Assembly (NCBI RefSeq): GCF_017876775.1
Contig: NZ_JAGIOP010000001.1
Coordinates: 186,001-250,000 of the forward strand
Direction: 5' to 3'
Length of the DNA stretch: 64,000 bases
Origin: Mycolicibacterium lutetiense
Lineage (GTDB): Bacteria > Actinomycetota > Actinomycetes > Mycobacteriales > Mycobacteriaceae
How positions within the stretch are numbered: the first letter of the stretch is position 1; each line of letters begins with the position of its first letter. The notes below the pieces were generated by a model, which saw only the letters and a list, made by a program, of their open reading frames with translations, ran no database searches and was not told the DNA's origin. Shown here piece by piece: positions 44,402-54,360 of this stretch. Both the position numbers and the translations under genes were made by a program.

Positions 44402-44485
44402 TGATGGCGCCCCCGGATTGTCACCCGTCCATTATCGGGCCTACCAGCGCAGTATCCTTACAGCAATTTCCCAGGATGGCCGGAG

Positions 44486-44728
44486 TTAGTGGCCCAGTCG
44501 GCCGCGGCCGAGCTGCAGCAGAAGGATCGCCAGGTCCTTGCCCTCGGGGCCGAGCGCGCTGTACCGCTCGATCACCTGCATCTCGCGGCTGTGCACCAGG
44601 CGGGTACCGCCGGAGGCCATCCGGGCCTTGCCGATCAGCTTGGAAACCTCGGCGCGGCGCTGGACCGCAGCAAGGATGGTGGCGTCGAGTTCGTCTATCT
44701 CCCGGCGCAGGTCATCGATCTCAGGCAC
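44486..44728 (-). CDS. Chorismate mutase (AroQ-delta type, Rv0948c-like)
   Basis: An 80-residue all-helical chorismate mutase. It reads PEIDDLRREIDELDATILAAV and GKARMASGGTRLVHSREMQV, almost identical to M. tuberculosis Rv0948c, which works in complex with DAHP synthase at the first branch to Phe and Tyr. Start GTG 44728. The M. tuberculosis protein is longer by an N-terminal extension; no ATG extension is seen here. It is divergent from uvrD1. Confidence 0.93.
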   Translation of the reverse strand: MPEIDDLRREIDELDATILAAVQRRAEVSKLIGKARMASGGTRLVHSREMQVIERYSALGPEGKDLAILLLQLGRGRLGH

Positions 44729-44798
44729 AGCCTGATCGTCTCAGTCGGCCCGTGCCAGCGCAAAACTGTCCCCGCTCAGCGGTAAGTTTGATCGCACG

Positions 44799-47126
44799 AT
44801 GACCACTTCCCCCGTCGCCTCCGAAATCGACCAACTCCTTGACGGTCTGAACCCGCAACAGCGCCAGGCGGTGCGCCACGTTGGGTCGCCGTTGCTGATC
44901 GTCGCGGGCGCCGGGTCGGGGAAGACGGCGGTGCTGACCAGGCGTATCGCCTATCTGCTGGCGGCGCGTGACGTCGGGGTGGGGCAGATTCTGGCCATCA
45001 CGTTCACCAACAAGGCCGCCGCCGAGATGCGGGAGCGGGTGGTCGGATTGGTGGGGCCCAGAGCCCGCAACATGTGGGTGTCGACGTTCCACTCGACCTG
45101 TGTGCGCATCCTCCGCAACCAGGCTTCGCTGCTGCCGGGGCTGAACTCCAATTTCTCGATCTACGACTCGGACGATTCCCGGCGCCTGCTGATGATGATC
45201 GGCAAGGACATGGGGCTGGACACCAAGCGGTATTCGCCGCGGCTGCTGGCCAACGGCATCTCGAACCTGAAGAACGAACTGATCGGGCCCGAGCAGGCGG
45301 TGGCCGAGGCCTCGGAAGCCGCCGAGGAGATGGCCGGTGTCATCGCGCAGGTCTACGGCGAGTATCAGCGCAGGCTGCGCGCGGCCAATGCGCTGGACTT
45401 CGACGATCTGATCGGCGAGACGGTCGGCATCCTGCAGGTCTTCCCTCAGATCGCCCAGTACTACCGGCGCCGGTTCCGCCACATCCTCGTCGACGAATAC
45501 CAGGACACCAACCACGCGCAGTACACGTTGGTGCGCGAGTTGGTGGGCCACCACCTCGACGAGACCGAAGGGGTGGCTGCGTCGGAGCTGTGCGTGGTGG
45601 GTGACGCCGATCAGTCCATCTACGCGTTCCGTGGTGCGACGATCCGCAACATCGAGGACTTCGAACGCGACTACCCGGACGCGACGACGATCCTGCTGGA
45701 ACAGAATTACCGCTCCACCCAGACCATCCTGAACGCAGCCAACTCGGTGATCGCCCGCAACACGGGCCGCCGGGAGAAGCGGCTGTGGACCGAGGAAGGC
45801 GAGGGTGAGCTGATCGTCGGCTACGTGGCCGACAACGAACACGATGAGGCCCGGTTCGTGGCCCAGGAGATCGACTCCCTGGCCGACAGCGCAGGCCTGA
45901 AATATTCGGACGTCGCGGTGTTCTACCGCACCAACAACTCCTCGCGCGCGCTGGAGGAAGTGTTCATCCGCGCCGGCATCCCATACAAGGTCGTCGGCGG
46001 GGTGCGGTTCTACGAGCGCCGCGAGATCCGCGACATCGTCGCCTATCTGCGGGTGCTGGACAATCCGGGCGACTCGGTGAGCATGCGTCGCATCCTCAAC
46101 ACGCCCCGCCGTGGCATCGGCGACCGGGCCGAGGCCTGCGTCGCGGTGTACGCCGAGAACACCGGCGCCAACTTCAACGATGCGCTGCAGGCTGCCGCTG
46201 AGGGTCGGGTACCGATGCTGAACAGCCGCTCGGAGAAGGCCATCGCCTCGTTCGTCCAGATGCTGGACCAGTTGCGCGGGAAGCTCGATGATGAGCTGGG
46301 AGACGTCGTCGAGGCCGTGCTCGAGCGCACCGGCTACCGCCGTGAGCTGGAAGCCTCCAGCGATCCGCAGGACCTGGCCCGGTTGGACAACCTCAACGAA
46401 TTGGTCAGCGTCGCACACGAATTCAGCACCGACCTGGCCAACGCCCGCGCACTGGCCGAACAGGGCGAGGGCGAGTCCGTCGACGAGGACATCCCCGACA
46501 CCGGGGTACTGGCCCAGTTCCTGGAACGGGTGTCGCTGGTGGCTGACGCCGACGAGATCCCCGAAGACGGTGCGGGCGTGGTGACGATGATGACGCTGCA
46601 CACCGCCAAGGGCCTGGAGTTCCCGGCGGTGTTCGTCACCGGCTGGGAGGACGGCATGTTCCCGCACATGCGGGCTCTGGGCGATCCGAACGAGCTGTCC
46701 GAGGAACGCCGGTTGGCCTACGTCGGCATCACCCGCGCCCGCCAGCGTCTCTACCTGAGCCGGGCCAAGGTGCGGTCGTCGTGGGGTCAACCCATGCTCA
46801 ATCCGGAATCGCGGTTCCTGCGCGAGATTCCGGAGGACCTGATCAACTGGCGGCGCGTCGAGCAGCCGTCGTCGTCGATGAGCGCGCCGGTGGGTAACGC
46901 CGGCCGCTACGGAGACCCGCGCCCGTCGCCGTCACGGCCCGCGCCCGCCCGCAACCGTCCGGTGATCACGCTGGAACCTGGCGATCGCGTCACCCACGAC
47001 AAGTACGGCCTGGGCCGCGTCGAAGAAGTCACGGGCGTGGGCGATTTGGCGATGTCACTGATCGACTTCGGCAGTGGGGGTCGGGTCAAGCTGATGCACA
47101 ACCACGCGCCGGTGCAGAAGCTCTGA
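44799..47126 (+). CDS. uvrD1: UvrD1/PcrA-type DNA helicase
   Basis: A 775-residue superfamily-1A helicase (Rv0949). Walker A GAGSGKT lies at residues 37-43, then the motif Ia region AITFTNKAAAEMRER, Walker B LVDEYQDTN and motif III GDADQSIYAFRGA, and motif VI YVGITRARQRLYLSRA. The C-terminal stretch (about 725-775) is a Tudor-like domain. Mycobacterial UvrD1 unwinds DNA, is stimulated by Ku, and acts in excision repair, so it links to the ku/ligD genes in the window. Confidence 0.95.
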   Translation: MTTSPVASEIDQLLDGLNPQQRQAVRHVGSPLLIVAGAGSGKTAVLTRRIAYLLAARDVGVGQILAITFTNKAAAEMRERVVGLVGPRARNMWVSTFHSTCVRILRNQASLLPGLNSNFSIYDSDDSRRLLMMIGKDMGLDTKRYSPRLLANGISNLKNELIGPEQAVAEASEAAEEMAGVIAQVYGEYQRRLRAANALDFDDLIGETVGILQVFPQIAQYYRRRFRHILVDEYQDTNHAQYTLVRELVGHHLDETEGVAASELCVVGDADQSIYAFRGATIRNIEDFERDYPDATTILLEQNYRSTQTILNAANSVIARNTGRREKRLWTEEGEGELIVGYVADNEHDEARFVAQEIDSLADSAGLKYSDVAVFYRTNNSSRALEEVFIRAGIPYKVVGGVRFYERREIRDIVAYLRVLDNPGDSVSMRRILNTPRRGIGDRAEACVAVYAENTGANFNDALQAAAEGRVPMLNSRSEKAIASFVQMLDQLRGKLDDELGDVVEAVLERTGYRRELEASSDPQDLARLDNLNELVSVAHEFSTDLANARALAEQGEGESVDEDIPDTGVLAQFLERVSLVADADEIPEDGAGVVTMMTLHTAKGLEFPAVFVTGWEDGMFPHMRALGDPNELSEERRLAYVGITRARQRLYLSRAKVRSSWGQPMLNPESRFLREIPEDLINWRRVEQPSSSMSAPVGNAGRYGDPRPSPSRPAPARNRPVITLEPGDRVTHDKYGLGRVEEVTGVGDLAMSLIDFGSGGRVKLMHNHAPVQKL

Positions 47127-47595
47127 CCCGGAGGATGTGGTAGTCCTCGGGCACCAGGCCGAGCAGTAGGGCCGCTGCGGCAGCAGTGAAAACCGATGCG
47201 CTGAACGGTGTCTCGAAGCCTGCGAAGAAGAACATCGACAGGCCGAATGCAATCAGCGTGGCCGCGCTCGCAAGGGACACCCAGCGCAACGCTGCGCCCA
47301 ACAGCAGCGCCACGCCCAGGATGATCTCGAGGACTGTCGCGAGCCAGGCCGTCAGCTCCAGCAACGCACCGGGCACGTAGGGCGCCAGGACGCCGACATA
47401 GGCGGTGAAAGACTCGAAGTTGCCCCAGGCGACGTTCGGGGTGCCTGCCGGTCCCCATAGGCCGAATCGGTCCGCGACGGCGGAAAGAAACGCGGCGGCC
47501 AGCGCCACCCGGGCGAAAACGGTTGCCCCGTAGAGCAATCGCCGGCTCTCGGTCGGGTTCTTTTCGCGGTCGGCGGCGGACGCGTCGTCAGGCAT
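47086..47595 (-). CDS. DoxX-family membrane protein
   Basis: A 169-residue protein with four membrane segments in a DoxX/DoxD-like arrangement: AVADRFGLWGPAGTPNVAWG near the N-terminus, then VPGALLELTAWLATVLEIILGVALLLGA (central helices). The frame stays open 41 bases into the convergent uvrD1 3' end, so the stop at 47086 may be correct or the C-terminus longer than the fold needs. ATG 47595 gives the usual length. Role likely in membrane redox or thiol homeostasis, uncertain. Confidence 0.78.
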   Translation of the reverse strand: MPDDASAADREKNPTESRRLLYGATVFARVALAAAFLSAVADRFGLWGPAGTPNVAWGNFESFTAYVGVLAPYVPGALLELTAWLATVLEIILGVALLLGAALRWVSLASAATLIAFGLSMFFFAGFETPFSASVFTAAAAALLLGLVPEDYHILRVRASAPARGCASA

Positions 47596-47640
47596 GATCC
47601 TGATGATTCCAGGGTCTGTCGGCCAGAGTGCGTCGGGCAC

Positions 47641-48285
47641 CTACCGGTGTGCGCTCCAGCGCCCGGTCGAGGGCAACACGGTGAACACGATGGCGGCCAG
47701 CGGGAGGGCCGGCATTGCGTAGACGACGGGATGCAGCCGGGCCCCGGCGATGAACAGGCTGCCGAAGATCAGCAGGCTGATGACCGCGCCGACGATGACC
47801 AGGAGCCGGCCCATCCGGTGCCGCAGCAACAATGCGATGAGTCCGCCGATGGTTGCTGCAGCCGAGATCGCCGCCAGGAAACCGATGGCCACGCAGAACA
47901 ATCGGTCGGTGCGCCACCAGCCGGCGATCAGATCGGTCGCGATGACGCCGGTGGCCCAGCCGCTGAGAATGGCCAACGTGGCCGCCACGATCGTCGTACG
48001 CGGGTTGGTATCCGCCGGGGTGCGCGGGATGATCGGCGGCCCCGCACGGGGCACGAAACTCGTGCTGGCGTCGTCGTCCGCACGGCCGATCAGACCGGTC
48101 TGAGGCTCCGCGCCGGCCGCGGTGGGAACGGCGCCGGTGGGATGACGCCGGATGATGTTCGTGTGTGGTTCGCCGGCCACGGGTAACGGACGGGAAATGC
48201 GGTCCTGGGGCTGGCGCCGGATGATGCGGGTGTGGTCGTCGTCTTCGTCGGGGTGATCGGCCGGAATCTGACCGTCGTCGCTCAC
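47641..48285 (-). CDS. Membrane protein with disordered N-terminus
   Basis: A 214-residue protein. The first 95 residues are polar, with repeats of the type TRIIRRQP, TNIIRRHP and FVPRAGPPIIPR. Three or four membrane helices follow (about 96-205). No family recognised. The GTG at 48285 directly follows the stop of the M23 peptidase gene (TGAGTG), so it is the second gene of that operon. Confidence 0.75.
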   Translation of the reverse strand: MSDDGQIPADHPDEDDDHTRIIRRQPQDRISRPLPVAGEPHTNIIRRHPTGAVPTAAGAEPQTGLIGRADDDASTSFVPRAGPPIIPRTPADTNPRTTIVAATLAILSGWATGVIATDLIAGWWRTDRLFCVAIGFLAAISAAATIGGLIALLLRHRMGRLLVIVGAVISLLIFGSLFIAGARLHPVVYAMPALPLAAIVFTVLPSTGRWSAHR

Positions 48286-49374
48286 TCAGCCAACATAGCT
48301 GCCGAGGCTGAGGCCTCGCTTGGACAGCCACGGCACCGGATCGATGCGGCTGGTCCCGTTCTGCAGAACCTCGAAATGCAGGTGGGGGCCGGTGGAGTAG
48401 CCCCGATTTCCGACGGTGGCGATCTGATCGCCGGCCATCACGCGCTCGCCCACGCTCACGAGCCACGTGTTGATGTGACCGTAGAGCGTGACGGTGCCGT
48501 CGGAATGGCGCAGTTTGACCCACGCGCCGTAGCCGGCGGTCGGGCCCGAGGCGATGACGACGCCGTCGGAGACGGCCACGATCGGGGTACCGATCGGGCT
48601 CGCGAGGTCGATGCCGGCGTGCAGGACGCCCCAGCGGTAGCCGAAGTTCGAGGTCCAGACGTAACCCTTGGTGGGCATGACGAACAGCGGGCGTGACAGC
48701 CGCGCCTCGCGCTCAGCGCGTTCCTGGGCGAAAGCGGCGGCCTTCGTGATCTCTTCGGCGTGCACCGAGGTGTCGGCGGTCGACGAGACCGAGACGATCT
48801 GCATGCCGTCCACGGAGCCCGTCACGGAGGCGCCTTCGATGTGGCTGCCCTCGGAGGCCAGGATCGTGTCGTCAGCGTTGATCTCGGTGGGGTTGGTCAG
48901 CGAGTAGGCGCCGGCTGCGGTCGCACCCGCGGCCATGGCGGCGATCATCAGGCGGCTCTTGACCGCCCCGGCGGCCTCCTTGCGGTGGGCACCGCGCCCG
49001 CCCGAGATGTTGATCACGTCGGTGGCGGCGACGCCGTCGCTCACATCGGTGTGGCTGTCCCGGTACGCGTAACGGGAGCTGCGGTCACTGGTGGCCTCCG
49101 GGCGGAAGCGTGAGGGGACCGCGAGCCGGACGGGCACCAGATCATCGGTGTCGTCCATATCGTCGAGTTCGGGGGCGAAGATCACGCCGGGTTCGTGGTT
49201 GTCCGATCCGCGATCACCCTGGTCGGACTGGTCCTCGAACGCTTCGAAGGCGCTGAACGGAATGACGTCGGTGATCTCCGCGGCATCCAGAATTTCAGGT
49301 GCAACACGGCGCCTATGGCGGCGCGCATCCGTCGACGCCCCACGCGGGGCTTCGGACGAACGGTGCTGCGGCAA
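48286..49374 (-). CDS. M23-family peptidase (Rv0950c-like)
   Basis: A 362-residue, probably membrane-anchored, peptidoglycan endopeptidase-like protein. A disordered N-terminal part comes first, then a membrane helix (about 140-158), a helical stretch and the M23 domain (about 230-345). The zinc residues fall in HAGIDLASP (HxxxD) and GPHLHFEV. M23 enzymes cut peptide cross-links; some act as activators. The start is TTG 49374, with AAGGA 10 bases upstream; the family position matches Rv0950c. Followed directly by the membrane gene. Confidence 0.85.
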   Translation of the reverse strand: MPQHRSSEAPRGASTDARRHRRRVAPEILDAAEITDVIPFSAFEAFEDQSDQGDRGSDNHEPGVIFAPELDDMDDTDDLVPVRLAVPSRFRPEATSDRSSRYAYRDSHTDVSDGVAATDVINISGGRGAHRKEAAGAVKSRLMIAAMAAGATAAGAYSLTNPTEINADDTILASEGSHIEGASVTGSVDGMQIVSVSSTADTSVHAEEITKAAAFAQERAEREARLSRPLFVMPTKGYVWTSNFGYRWGVLHAGIDLASPIGTPIVAVSDGVVIASGPTAGYGAWVKLRHSDGTVTLYGHINTWLVSVGERVMAGDQIATVGNRGYSTGPHLHFEVLQNGTSRIDPVPWLSKRGLSLGSYVG

Positions 49375-49480
49375 GACTCAGGAATCCTTCTTCGTCGTGA
49401 CCTGAACGTTATCTGGACCAGAGGCACGTTAACCAAATCCCACTGATGGTGGCAACCTATGGGTCTATTCCGCGCCGGAA

Positions 49481-49496
49481 TGTGATCCGTATCACC
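49481..49496 (+). promoter_or_regulatory. CRP-like site upstream of sucCD
   Basis: TGTGATCCGTATCACC matches the CRP consensus TGTGA-N6-TCACA at all positions but the last. It lies 161 bases before the sucC start, in a 283-base gap where no other element is seen. In mycobacteria CRP regulators are known to act on sucCD-like operons. Confidence 0.6.
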
Positions 49497-49657
49497 TCTT
49501 GTGGGCGGTGAGATCTACCACATGAGCCGGAGGCGATGCTAACCCATCACTCGGCGGTGGATAAAGTGCCAGCGGGCCCGTCAGAGGTTAAGCGGACCGG
49601 GCAGCTTCGAAGCTCGCTAGAAGCCAAGCAGACAGACAACGCCTATCTAGGAAGCAC

Positions 49658-50821
49658 ATGGATCTCTTCGAATATCAGGCAAAAGAGCTGTTCGCCAAGC
49701 ACAACGTCCCCACGACTCCGGGCCGCGTGACCGACTCGGCCGAGGACGCCAAGGCGATCGCCACCGAAATCGGCAAGCCCGTGATGATCAAGGCACAGGT
49801 GAAGGTCGGCGGCCGCGGCAAGGCCGGCGGCGTGAAGTATGCAGCGACCCCCAAAGACGCCCTCGAGCACGCGACCAACATCCTCGGTCTCGACATCAAG
49901 GGTCACGTCGTCAAAAAGTTGCTGGTGGCCGAGGCGAGCGACATCGCCGAGGAGTACTACATCTCGTTCCTGCTCGACCGTTCCAACCGCACCTACCTGG
50001 CCATGTGCTCGGTTGAAGGCGGCATGGAGATCGAGGAAGTCGCCGCCACCAAGCCTGAGCGGCTCGCCAAGGTCCCCGTCGACGCCGTCAAGGGTGTCGA
50101 CCTGGCCTTCGCCCGCTCGATCGCTGAGCAGGGCCACCTGCCCGCCGAGGTGCTCGACGCCGCGGCCGTGACCATCCAGAAGCTGTGGGAGGTGTTCGTC
50201 GGCGAGGACGCCACCCTGGTTGAGGTCAACCCGCTGGTGCGCACGCCCGACGACCAGATCCTGGCCCTGGACGGCAAGGTCACCCTGGACGCCAACGCAG
50301 ATTTCCGGCAGCCCGGCCACGCCGAGTTCGAGGACAAGGACGCCACCGATCCCCTCGAGCTCAAGGCCAAGGAGAACGACCTCAACTACGTCAAGCTCGA
50401 CGGCGAGGTGGGCATCATCGGTAACGGTGCCGGCCTGGTCATGTCGACGCTGGACGTCGTTGCCTACGCGGGCGAGAAGCACGGCGGCGTGAAGCCGGCC
50501 AACTTCCTCGACATCGGCGGTGGCGCTTCGGCTGAGGTCATGGCCAACGGCCTCGACGTCATCCTGAACGACAGCCAGGTCAAGAGCGTGTTCGTCAACG
50601 TGTTCGGCGGCATCACCGCCTGTGACGCGGTGGCCAACGGCATCGTCGGCGCGCTGAAGAAGCTGGGCGATGAGGCAAACAAGCCGCTCGTCGTCCGTCT
50701 GGACGGCAACAACGTCGAAGAGGGCCGGCGCATCCTGGCCGAGGCCAACCACCCCCTGGTTGTCCAGGCCGAGACCATGGACGCCGGCGCCGACAAGGCC
50801 GCCGAGCTGGCGAACAAGTAA
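49658..50821 (+). CDS. sucC: Succinyl-CoA synthetase beta subunit
   Basis: A 387-residue ADP/GDP-forming subunit (Rv0951). It starts [22 protein letters not shown] and has the ATP-grasp segment [20 protein letters not shown], and C-terminal [11 protein letters not shown]. With SucD it makes ATP from succinyl-CoA in the TCA cycle. GGAAG lies four bases before the ATG. A CRP-like site lies upstream. Confidence 0.96.
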   Translation: MDLFEYQAKELFAKHNVPTTPGRVTDSAEDAKAIATEIGKPVMIKAQVKVGGRGKAGGVKYAATPKDALEHATNILGLDIKGHVVKKLLVAEASDIAEEYYISFLLDRSNRTYLAMCSVEGGMEIEEVAATKPERLAKVPVDAVKGVDLAFARSIAEQGHLPAEVLDAAAVTIQKLWEVFVGEDATLVEVNPLVRTPDDQILALDGKVTLDANADFRQPGHAEFEDKDATDPLELKAKENDLNYVKLDGEVGIIGNGAGLVMSTLDVVAYAGEKHGGVKPANFLDIGGGASAEVMANGLDVILNDSQVKSVFVNVFGGITACDAVANGIVGALKKLGDEANKPLVVRLDGNNVEEGRRILAEANHPLVVQAETMDAGADKAAELANK

Positions 50822-50833
50822 GGGACACTTGAC

Positions 50834-51736
50834 ATGTCGATTTTTCTGAACAAAGACTCCAAGGTCATCGTCCAGGGCATCACCGGCGGTGAGGGCACCA
50901 AGCACACCGCTCTGATGCTCAAGGCCGGCACCCAGGTCGTCGGCGGCGTCAACGCCCGCAAGGCCGGAACCACCGTGTCCCACAAGGCTGCTGACGGTTC
51001 CGATGTGGAGCTGCCGGTGTTCGCCTCGGTCGCCGAGGCCATGAAGGAGACCGGCGCTGACGTGTCGATCGCCTTCGTGCCGCCGGCGTTCTCCAAGGAC
51101 GCCATCATCGAGGCCATCGACGCCGAGATCCCGCTGCTGGTGGTCATCACCGAGGGAATCCCGGTGCAGGACAGCGCTTACGCGTGGGCCTACAACGTCG
51201 ACAAGGGCGAGAAGACCCGCATCATCGGGCCGAACTGCCCCGGCATCATCACCCCCGGTGAGTCGCTGGTCGGCATCACGCCGAACAACATCACCGGCAA
51301 GGGCCCGATCGGCCTGGTGTCGAAGTCGGGCACGCTGACCTACCAGATGATGTACGAGCTGCGCGATCTCGGCTTCTCCACCGCCATCGGCATCGGCGGC
51401 GACCCGGTCATCGGCACCACCCACATCGACGCCATCGAGGCGTTCGAGAAGGATCCCGAGACCAAGCTGATCGTGATGATCGGTGAGATCGGTGGCGACG
51501 CCGAAGAGAAGGCCGCCGCCTACATCAAGGCCAACGTCACCAAGCCGGTCGTCGGCTACGTCGCGGGCTTCACCGCTCCTGAGGGCAAGACGATGGGCCA
51601 CGCCGGCGCCATCGTGTCCGACGGTGCCGGTACCGCGGCCGGTAAGCAGGAGGCCCTGGAGGCCGCCGGCGTGAAGGTCGGCAAGACGCCGTCCGAGACC
51701 GCCGCGAAGGCGCGCGAGCTCCTCGCGAACCTGTAA
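50834..51736 (+). CDS. sucD: Succinyl-CoA synthetase alpha subunit
   Basis: A 300-residue subunit (Rv0952). It has [22 protein letters not shown] near the N-terminus, [17 protein letters not shown], and the phosphohistidine motif [14 protein letters not shown] with His at about residue 256. It starts 12 bases after sucC, and a strong terminator follows 13 bases after its stop. Confidence 0.96.
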   Translation: MSIFLNKDSKVIVQGITGGEGTKHTALMLKAGTQVVGGVNARKAGTTVSHKAADGSDVELPVFASVAEAMKETGADVSIAFVPPAFSKDAIIEAIDAEIPLLVVITEGIPVQDSAYAWAYNVDKGEKTRIIGPNCPGIITPGESLVGITPNNITGKGPIGLVSKSGTLTYQMMYELRDLGFSTAIGIGGDPVIGTTHIDAIEAFEKDPETKLIVMIGEIGGDAEEKAAAYIKANVTKPVVGYVAGFTAPEGKTMGHAGAIVSDGAGTAAGKQEALEAAGVKVGKTPSETAAKARELLANL

Positions 51737-51749
51737 GTCTTTACAACGG

Positions 51750-51782
51750 AAAGGCCCCCGCTACGGCGGGGGCCTTTTCTTT
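51750..51782 (+). terminator. Intrinsic terminator of sucCD
   Basis: A 12-bp perfect stem (51750-51761 and 51766-51777) with a TACG loop, flanked by an A run and followed by a T-rich tract. The flanks allow it to act on the convergent S9 peptidase gene as well. Confidence 0.92.
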
Positions 51783-51795
51783 TGGCGCGGGCCGG

Positions 51796-53664
51796 CTAGA
51801 CCCTTCCGTCGAGATGCTCGGCCAGGAACCGCTCGACAGCGTGGTACATGTCGATCTGGTTGTCGGGGTTGAGGAATCCGTGTCCCTCGTCCTCCTTGAC
51901 CATGTACTCGACCTCGACGCCCCGCGTACGCAGCGCTTCGACGAGGTTGTCGGATTCGGCCTGCACCACGCGGGAGTCGTTGGCGCCCTGGATCACCAGT
52001 AGTGGCGTGCGGATCTGGTCCACCTTCGTGATGGGGGAGCGGGCCAGCATGTCGGCTTCCTGCACGGGATCGTTGTGGTCTCCCACGTACAGGTGCCAGT
52101 TGGTGGACAGGAAGGGCCGCGCCACATTCGGCAGTGTGCGCATGAAATTGGCCAGGCTGGAGATCCCGACGTAGTCGATCGCAGCGGCGAACACGTCCGG
52201 GGTGAACGTAACGCCGACGAGCGCGGCGTAACCGCCGTAGGAGCCGCCGAAGATGGCCACCTTGTCGCGGTCGGCGTAGCCCTGCTTGACGGCCCAGTCC
52301 ACCGCATCGATCAGATCGTCGTGCATCTTGCCGGCGAACTCACCGATCGCAGCTTTGGTGAAGCCCTTGCCGTAGCCGGTGGAGCCGCGAAAGTTGACCT
52401 GCAGCACCGCATATCCACGGTTGGCCAGCATCTGCACGTCAGGCTGGAAGCCCCAGCAGTCCCGTGACCAGGGCCCACCGTGAACGAGCAGCACCATCGG
52501 CAGGTCGGTGGGCTCGATCCCGACGGGCAGGGTCAGATACGAGTGCAGCCGCAGTCCATCGCGTGCGGTGATCGTCACCGGGGACATCGGTGCAAGTGAA
52601 TCTGAATTCAGATTCGGGTATGGCCGGAAAAGCATCCGGCTTTCGCCGGTGGCGTGGTCGTAGAAGTAGGTGACGGCGGGGTCGCGGTCGTGGGTGAAGT
52701 TGACCACCCATCGTTGCCCGCGGTCGTCCGAAGAGATGCCGCCCAGGTCGCCGTCGGACAGTTTGGTCAGATTTTCAAGTACGGCAGCGAAATTCGGGTC
52801 GAGGGCATGAATCACCTGACGTTCGCCGTAGTAGCGGGCACCGATCAGTTCTCCCGTGCTCCCGCTCAGGATCATCGGTGACGGCAGTACCATCTGGGCC
52901 GCCAGGTCGTAGGTCGGGTGACTGTCCACCTCGGTCTCGGCGCCGGTTGCGACGTCGATCCGGACCAGTCGTGTGCGGTCGGTGCCGGTGTTGGCGCCCA
53001 GCCAGATGCCGCTGCCGTCGGGGGTGATGGTGATCGGGAAGATGCCCAACGGGTAGTCGGTGCCGTCGTAGGTGGTGATGGTCCGCAAGCTGTGGGTCGC
53101 CGGATTCCATTGCGACAGTTCGACGTCACCGTCGCGCGTCAGCGTATTGGTGAACAGGTCACCGTTGGGCGCACACAACCAGGTGATGACGTTCCCGGGA
53201 TTCTCCGCCAGCAGGGTGAGTTCTCCGCTGGCGATGTCGAGTTCGTACGCGTCGATCAGCTGGGGATCGCGATTGTTGGTCTGCACGATCGCTTTTCCGG
53301 GCCGGCCCTTGGTCAGGTCGAAACTCGCCCTGGCACCCGGAAACGGTGTGAGATCCACTGCGGCGGTGTCGGGGTGGTCCAGGTCGACGCGGAAGACGTG
53401 CCAGTTCTCGTCACCGCCGTTGTCCTGCATGTAGAGCAGCCATCGCGGATCGTCGGTCCATTCGTAGATGTAGACACTGCGGGTTTCGTCCGCGGTGACA
53501 CAGCGTGGCGATGCATCGCCGTCGAGGTCCTGAACCCACACGTTGAGGCGGTTCTTCCACGGCGCCAGGTAGGCGATCTTGGTTCCGTCCGGTGAGATCT
53601 TTGCGGCTGCGCGCTCGGGTGGGTTGAAGAAGTCCTCTACCGAGATGAGTTCGGGCAACGCCAT
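51796..53664 (-). CDS. S9-family (prolyl oligopeptidase-like) peptidase
   Basis: A 622-residue serine peptidase. The N-terminal half is a beta-propeller (about 20-370). The alpha/beta-hydrolase domain follows (about 380-622). The nucleophile is Ser475 in FGGSYGGYAALVG, with Asp in LVIQGANDSRV and His in EDEGHGFLNPD. It hydrolyses peptides, acyl-peptides or esters. No signal peptide is seen, so it is probably cytoplasmic. It lies downstream of a TetR gene (38 bases) that has twin operators, so it is likely the repressed target. Confidence 0.88.
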   Translation of the reverse strand: MALPELISVEDFFNPPERAAAKISPDGTKIAYLAPWKNRLNVWVQDLDGDASPRCVTADETRSVYIYEWTDDPRWLLYMQDNGGDENWHVFRVDLDHPDTAAVDLTPFPGARASFDLTKGRPGKAIVQTNNRDPQLIDAYELDIASGELTLLAENPGNVITWLCAPNGDLFTNTLTRDGDVELSQWNPATHSLRTITTYDGTDYPLGIFPITITPDGSGIWLGANTGTDRTRLVRIDVATGAETEVDSHPTYDLAAQMVLPSPMILSGSTGELIGARYYGERQVIHALDPNFAAVLENLTKLSDGDLGGISSDDRGQRWVVNFTHDRDPAVTYFYDHATGESRMLFRPYPNLNSDSLAPMSPVTITARDGLRLHSYLTLPVGIEPTDLPMVLLVHGGPWSRDCWGFQPDVQMLANRGYAVLQVNFRGSTGYGKGFTKAAIGEFAGKMHDDLIDAVDWAVKQGYADRDKVAIFGGSYGGYAALVGVTFTPDVFAAAIDYVGISSLANFMRTLPNVARPFLSTNWHLYVGDHNDPVQEADMLARSPITKVDQIRTPLLVIQGANDSRVVQAESDNLVEALRTRGVEVEYMVKEDEGHGFLNPDNQIDMYHAVERFLAEHLDGRV

Positions 53665-53702
53665 GACGCTCCTTTCGCGGGTGCGGACAAGCTCTTTCGG
53701 GC

Positions 53703-54326
53703 TCAGGATTCGACGGGTCCGCCCAATCGCCCGTTGGTGGCATCGCGGATCGCGCGGTCTATCAGGGCGAGTGCCTGCTCCTCGGTGACCTTCTTGCCTT
53801 CGACGATCACCGCGACGCTGACGTCCTCGTCGACGACGCGGAACGCCCCGGTGACAGCAGCCGCGCAGAGGCGAACGGTGAGGTCTGTTTCCGGCAGGCC
53901 CAGTCGCTCGGCGATCACCGGGATGAAGCCTTGCTCCATCCGGTCGTGCACCATGAGGTACGCGGTACGCAGGGCCGGCTCAGACATCGTCATGGTGGCG
54001 ATCCGCATGGCGCTGATCTCGTCTTGCACGTCCTCGGCCGCCATCGGATGTGAAATCCCGTCGGTGGCAAGGTGTTCGGCCAGCGATACCTCATGCGGCC
54101 ACCGGTTCAAAATGTCGATGAACCGGTCCGCGGACTTTTCCAGCACCGGTTCGACGCAGCGTTCCTTGGCGCGGAAGTAGCGCCAGATCGTGCGGGTGGA
54201 AAGCCCTGCGGCCGCGGCGATGTCGTCACCGCTGGTACCGGCGACCCCACGCTCCCAGAACAATGCGCACGCATGTCGTGACACTGCGAGACGCGCCTGA
54301 TCCTGCTTCTCGCCCAACGCCCTCAC
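53703..54326 (-). CDS. TetR-family regulator upstream of the S9 peptidase
   Basis: A 207-residue regulator. The helix-turn-helix is ALFWERGVAGTSGDDIAAAAGLSTRTIWRYFRAKERCV, followed by a ligand-binding domain. GTG 54326 lies directly after GGAG and may be too close; an in-frame TTG at 54317 has better spacing. Two 15-bp perfect palindromes lie 11 and 35 bases upstream of the start, so it probably represses its own operon with the S9 peptidase. Confidence 0.87.
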   Translation of the reverse strand: MRALGEKQDQARLAVSRHACALFWERGVAGTSGDDIAAAAGLSTRTIWRYFRAKERCVEPVLEKSADRFIDILNRWPHEVSLAEHLATDGISHPMAAEDVQDEISAMRIATMTMSEPALRTAYLMVHDRMEQGFIPVIAERLGLPETDLTVRLCAAAVTGAFRVVDEDVSVAVIVEGKKVTEEQALALIDRAIRDATNGRLGGPVES

Positions 54327-54336
54327 CTCCAGAACT

Positions 54337-54351
54337 TGTCACTTAGTGACA
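54337..54351. promoter_or_regulatory. TetR operator copy 1
   Basis: TGTCACTTAGTGACA, a perfect palindrome around a central base, adjacent to the TetR start. Confidence 0.78.
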
Positions 54352-54360
54352 GCTCCAATA

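Noticed and set aside
44729..44798. A LexA box in front of uvrD1
   Set aside because: No GAAC-N4-GTTC match was found between the chorismate mutase and uvrD1 starts.
44721..46790. A long open minus-strand frame opposite uvrD1 (689 codons)
   Set aside because: Antisense to a clear helicase, with Val/Gly/His/Asp-rich composition and no domain.
49643..51601. A long open minus-strand frame opposite sucCD (652 codons)
   Set aside because: Antisense to sucC and sucD and without recognisable motifs; a shadow frame.
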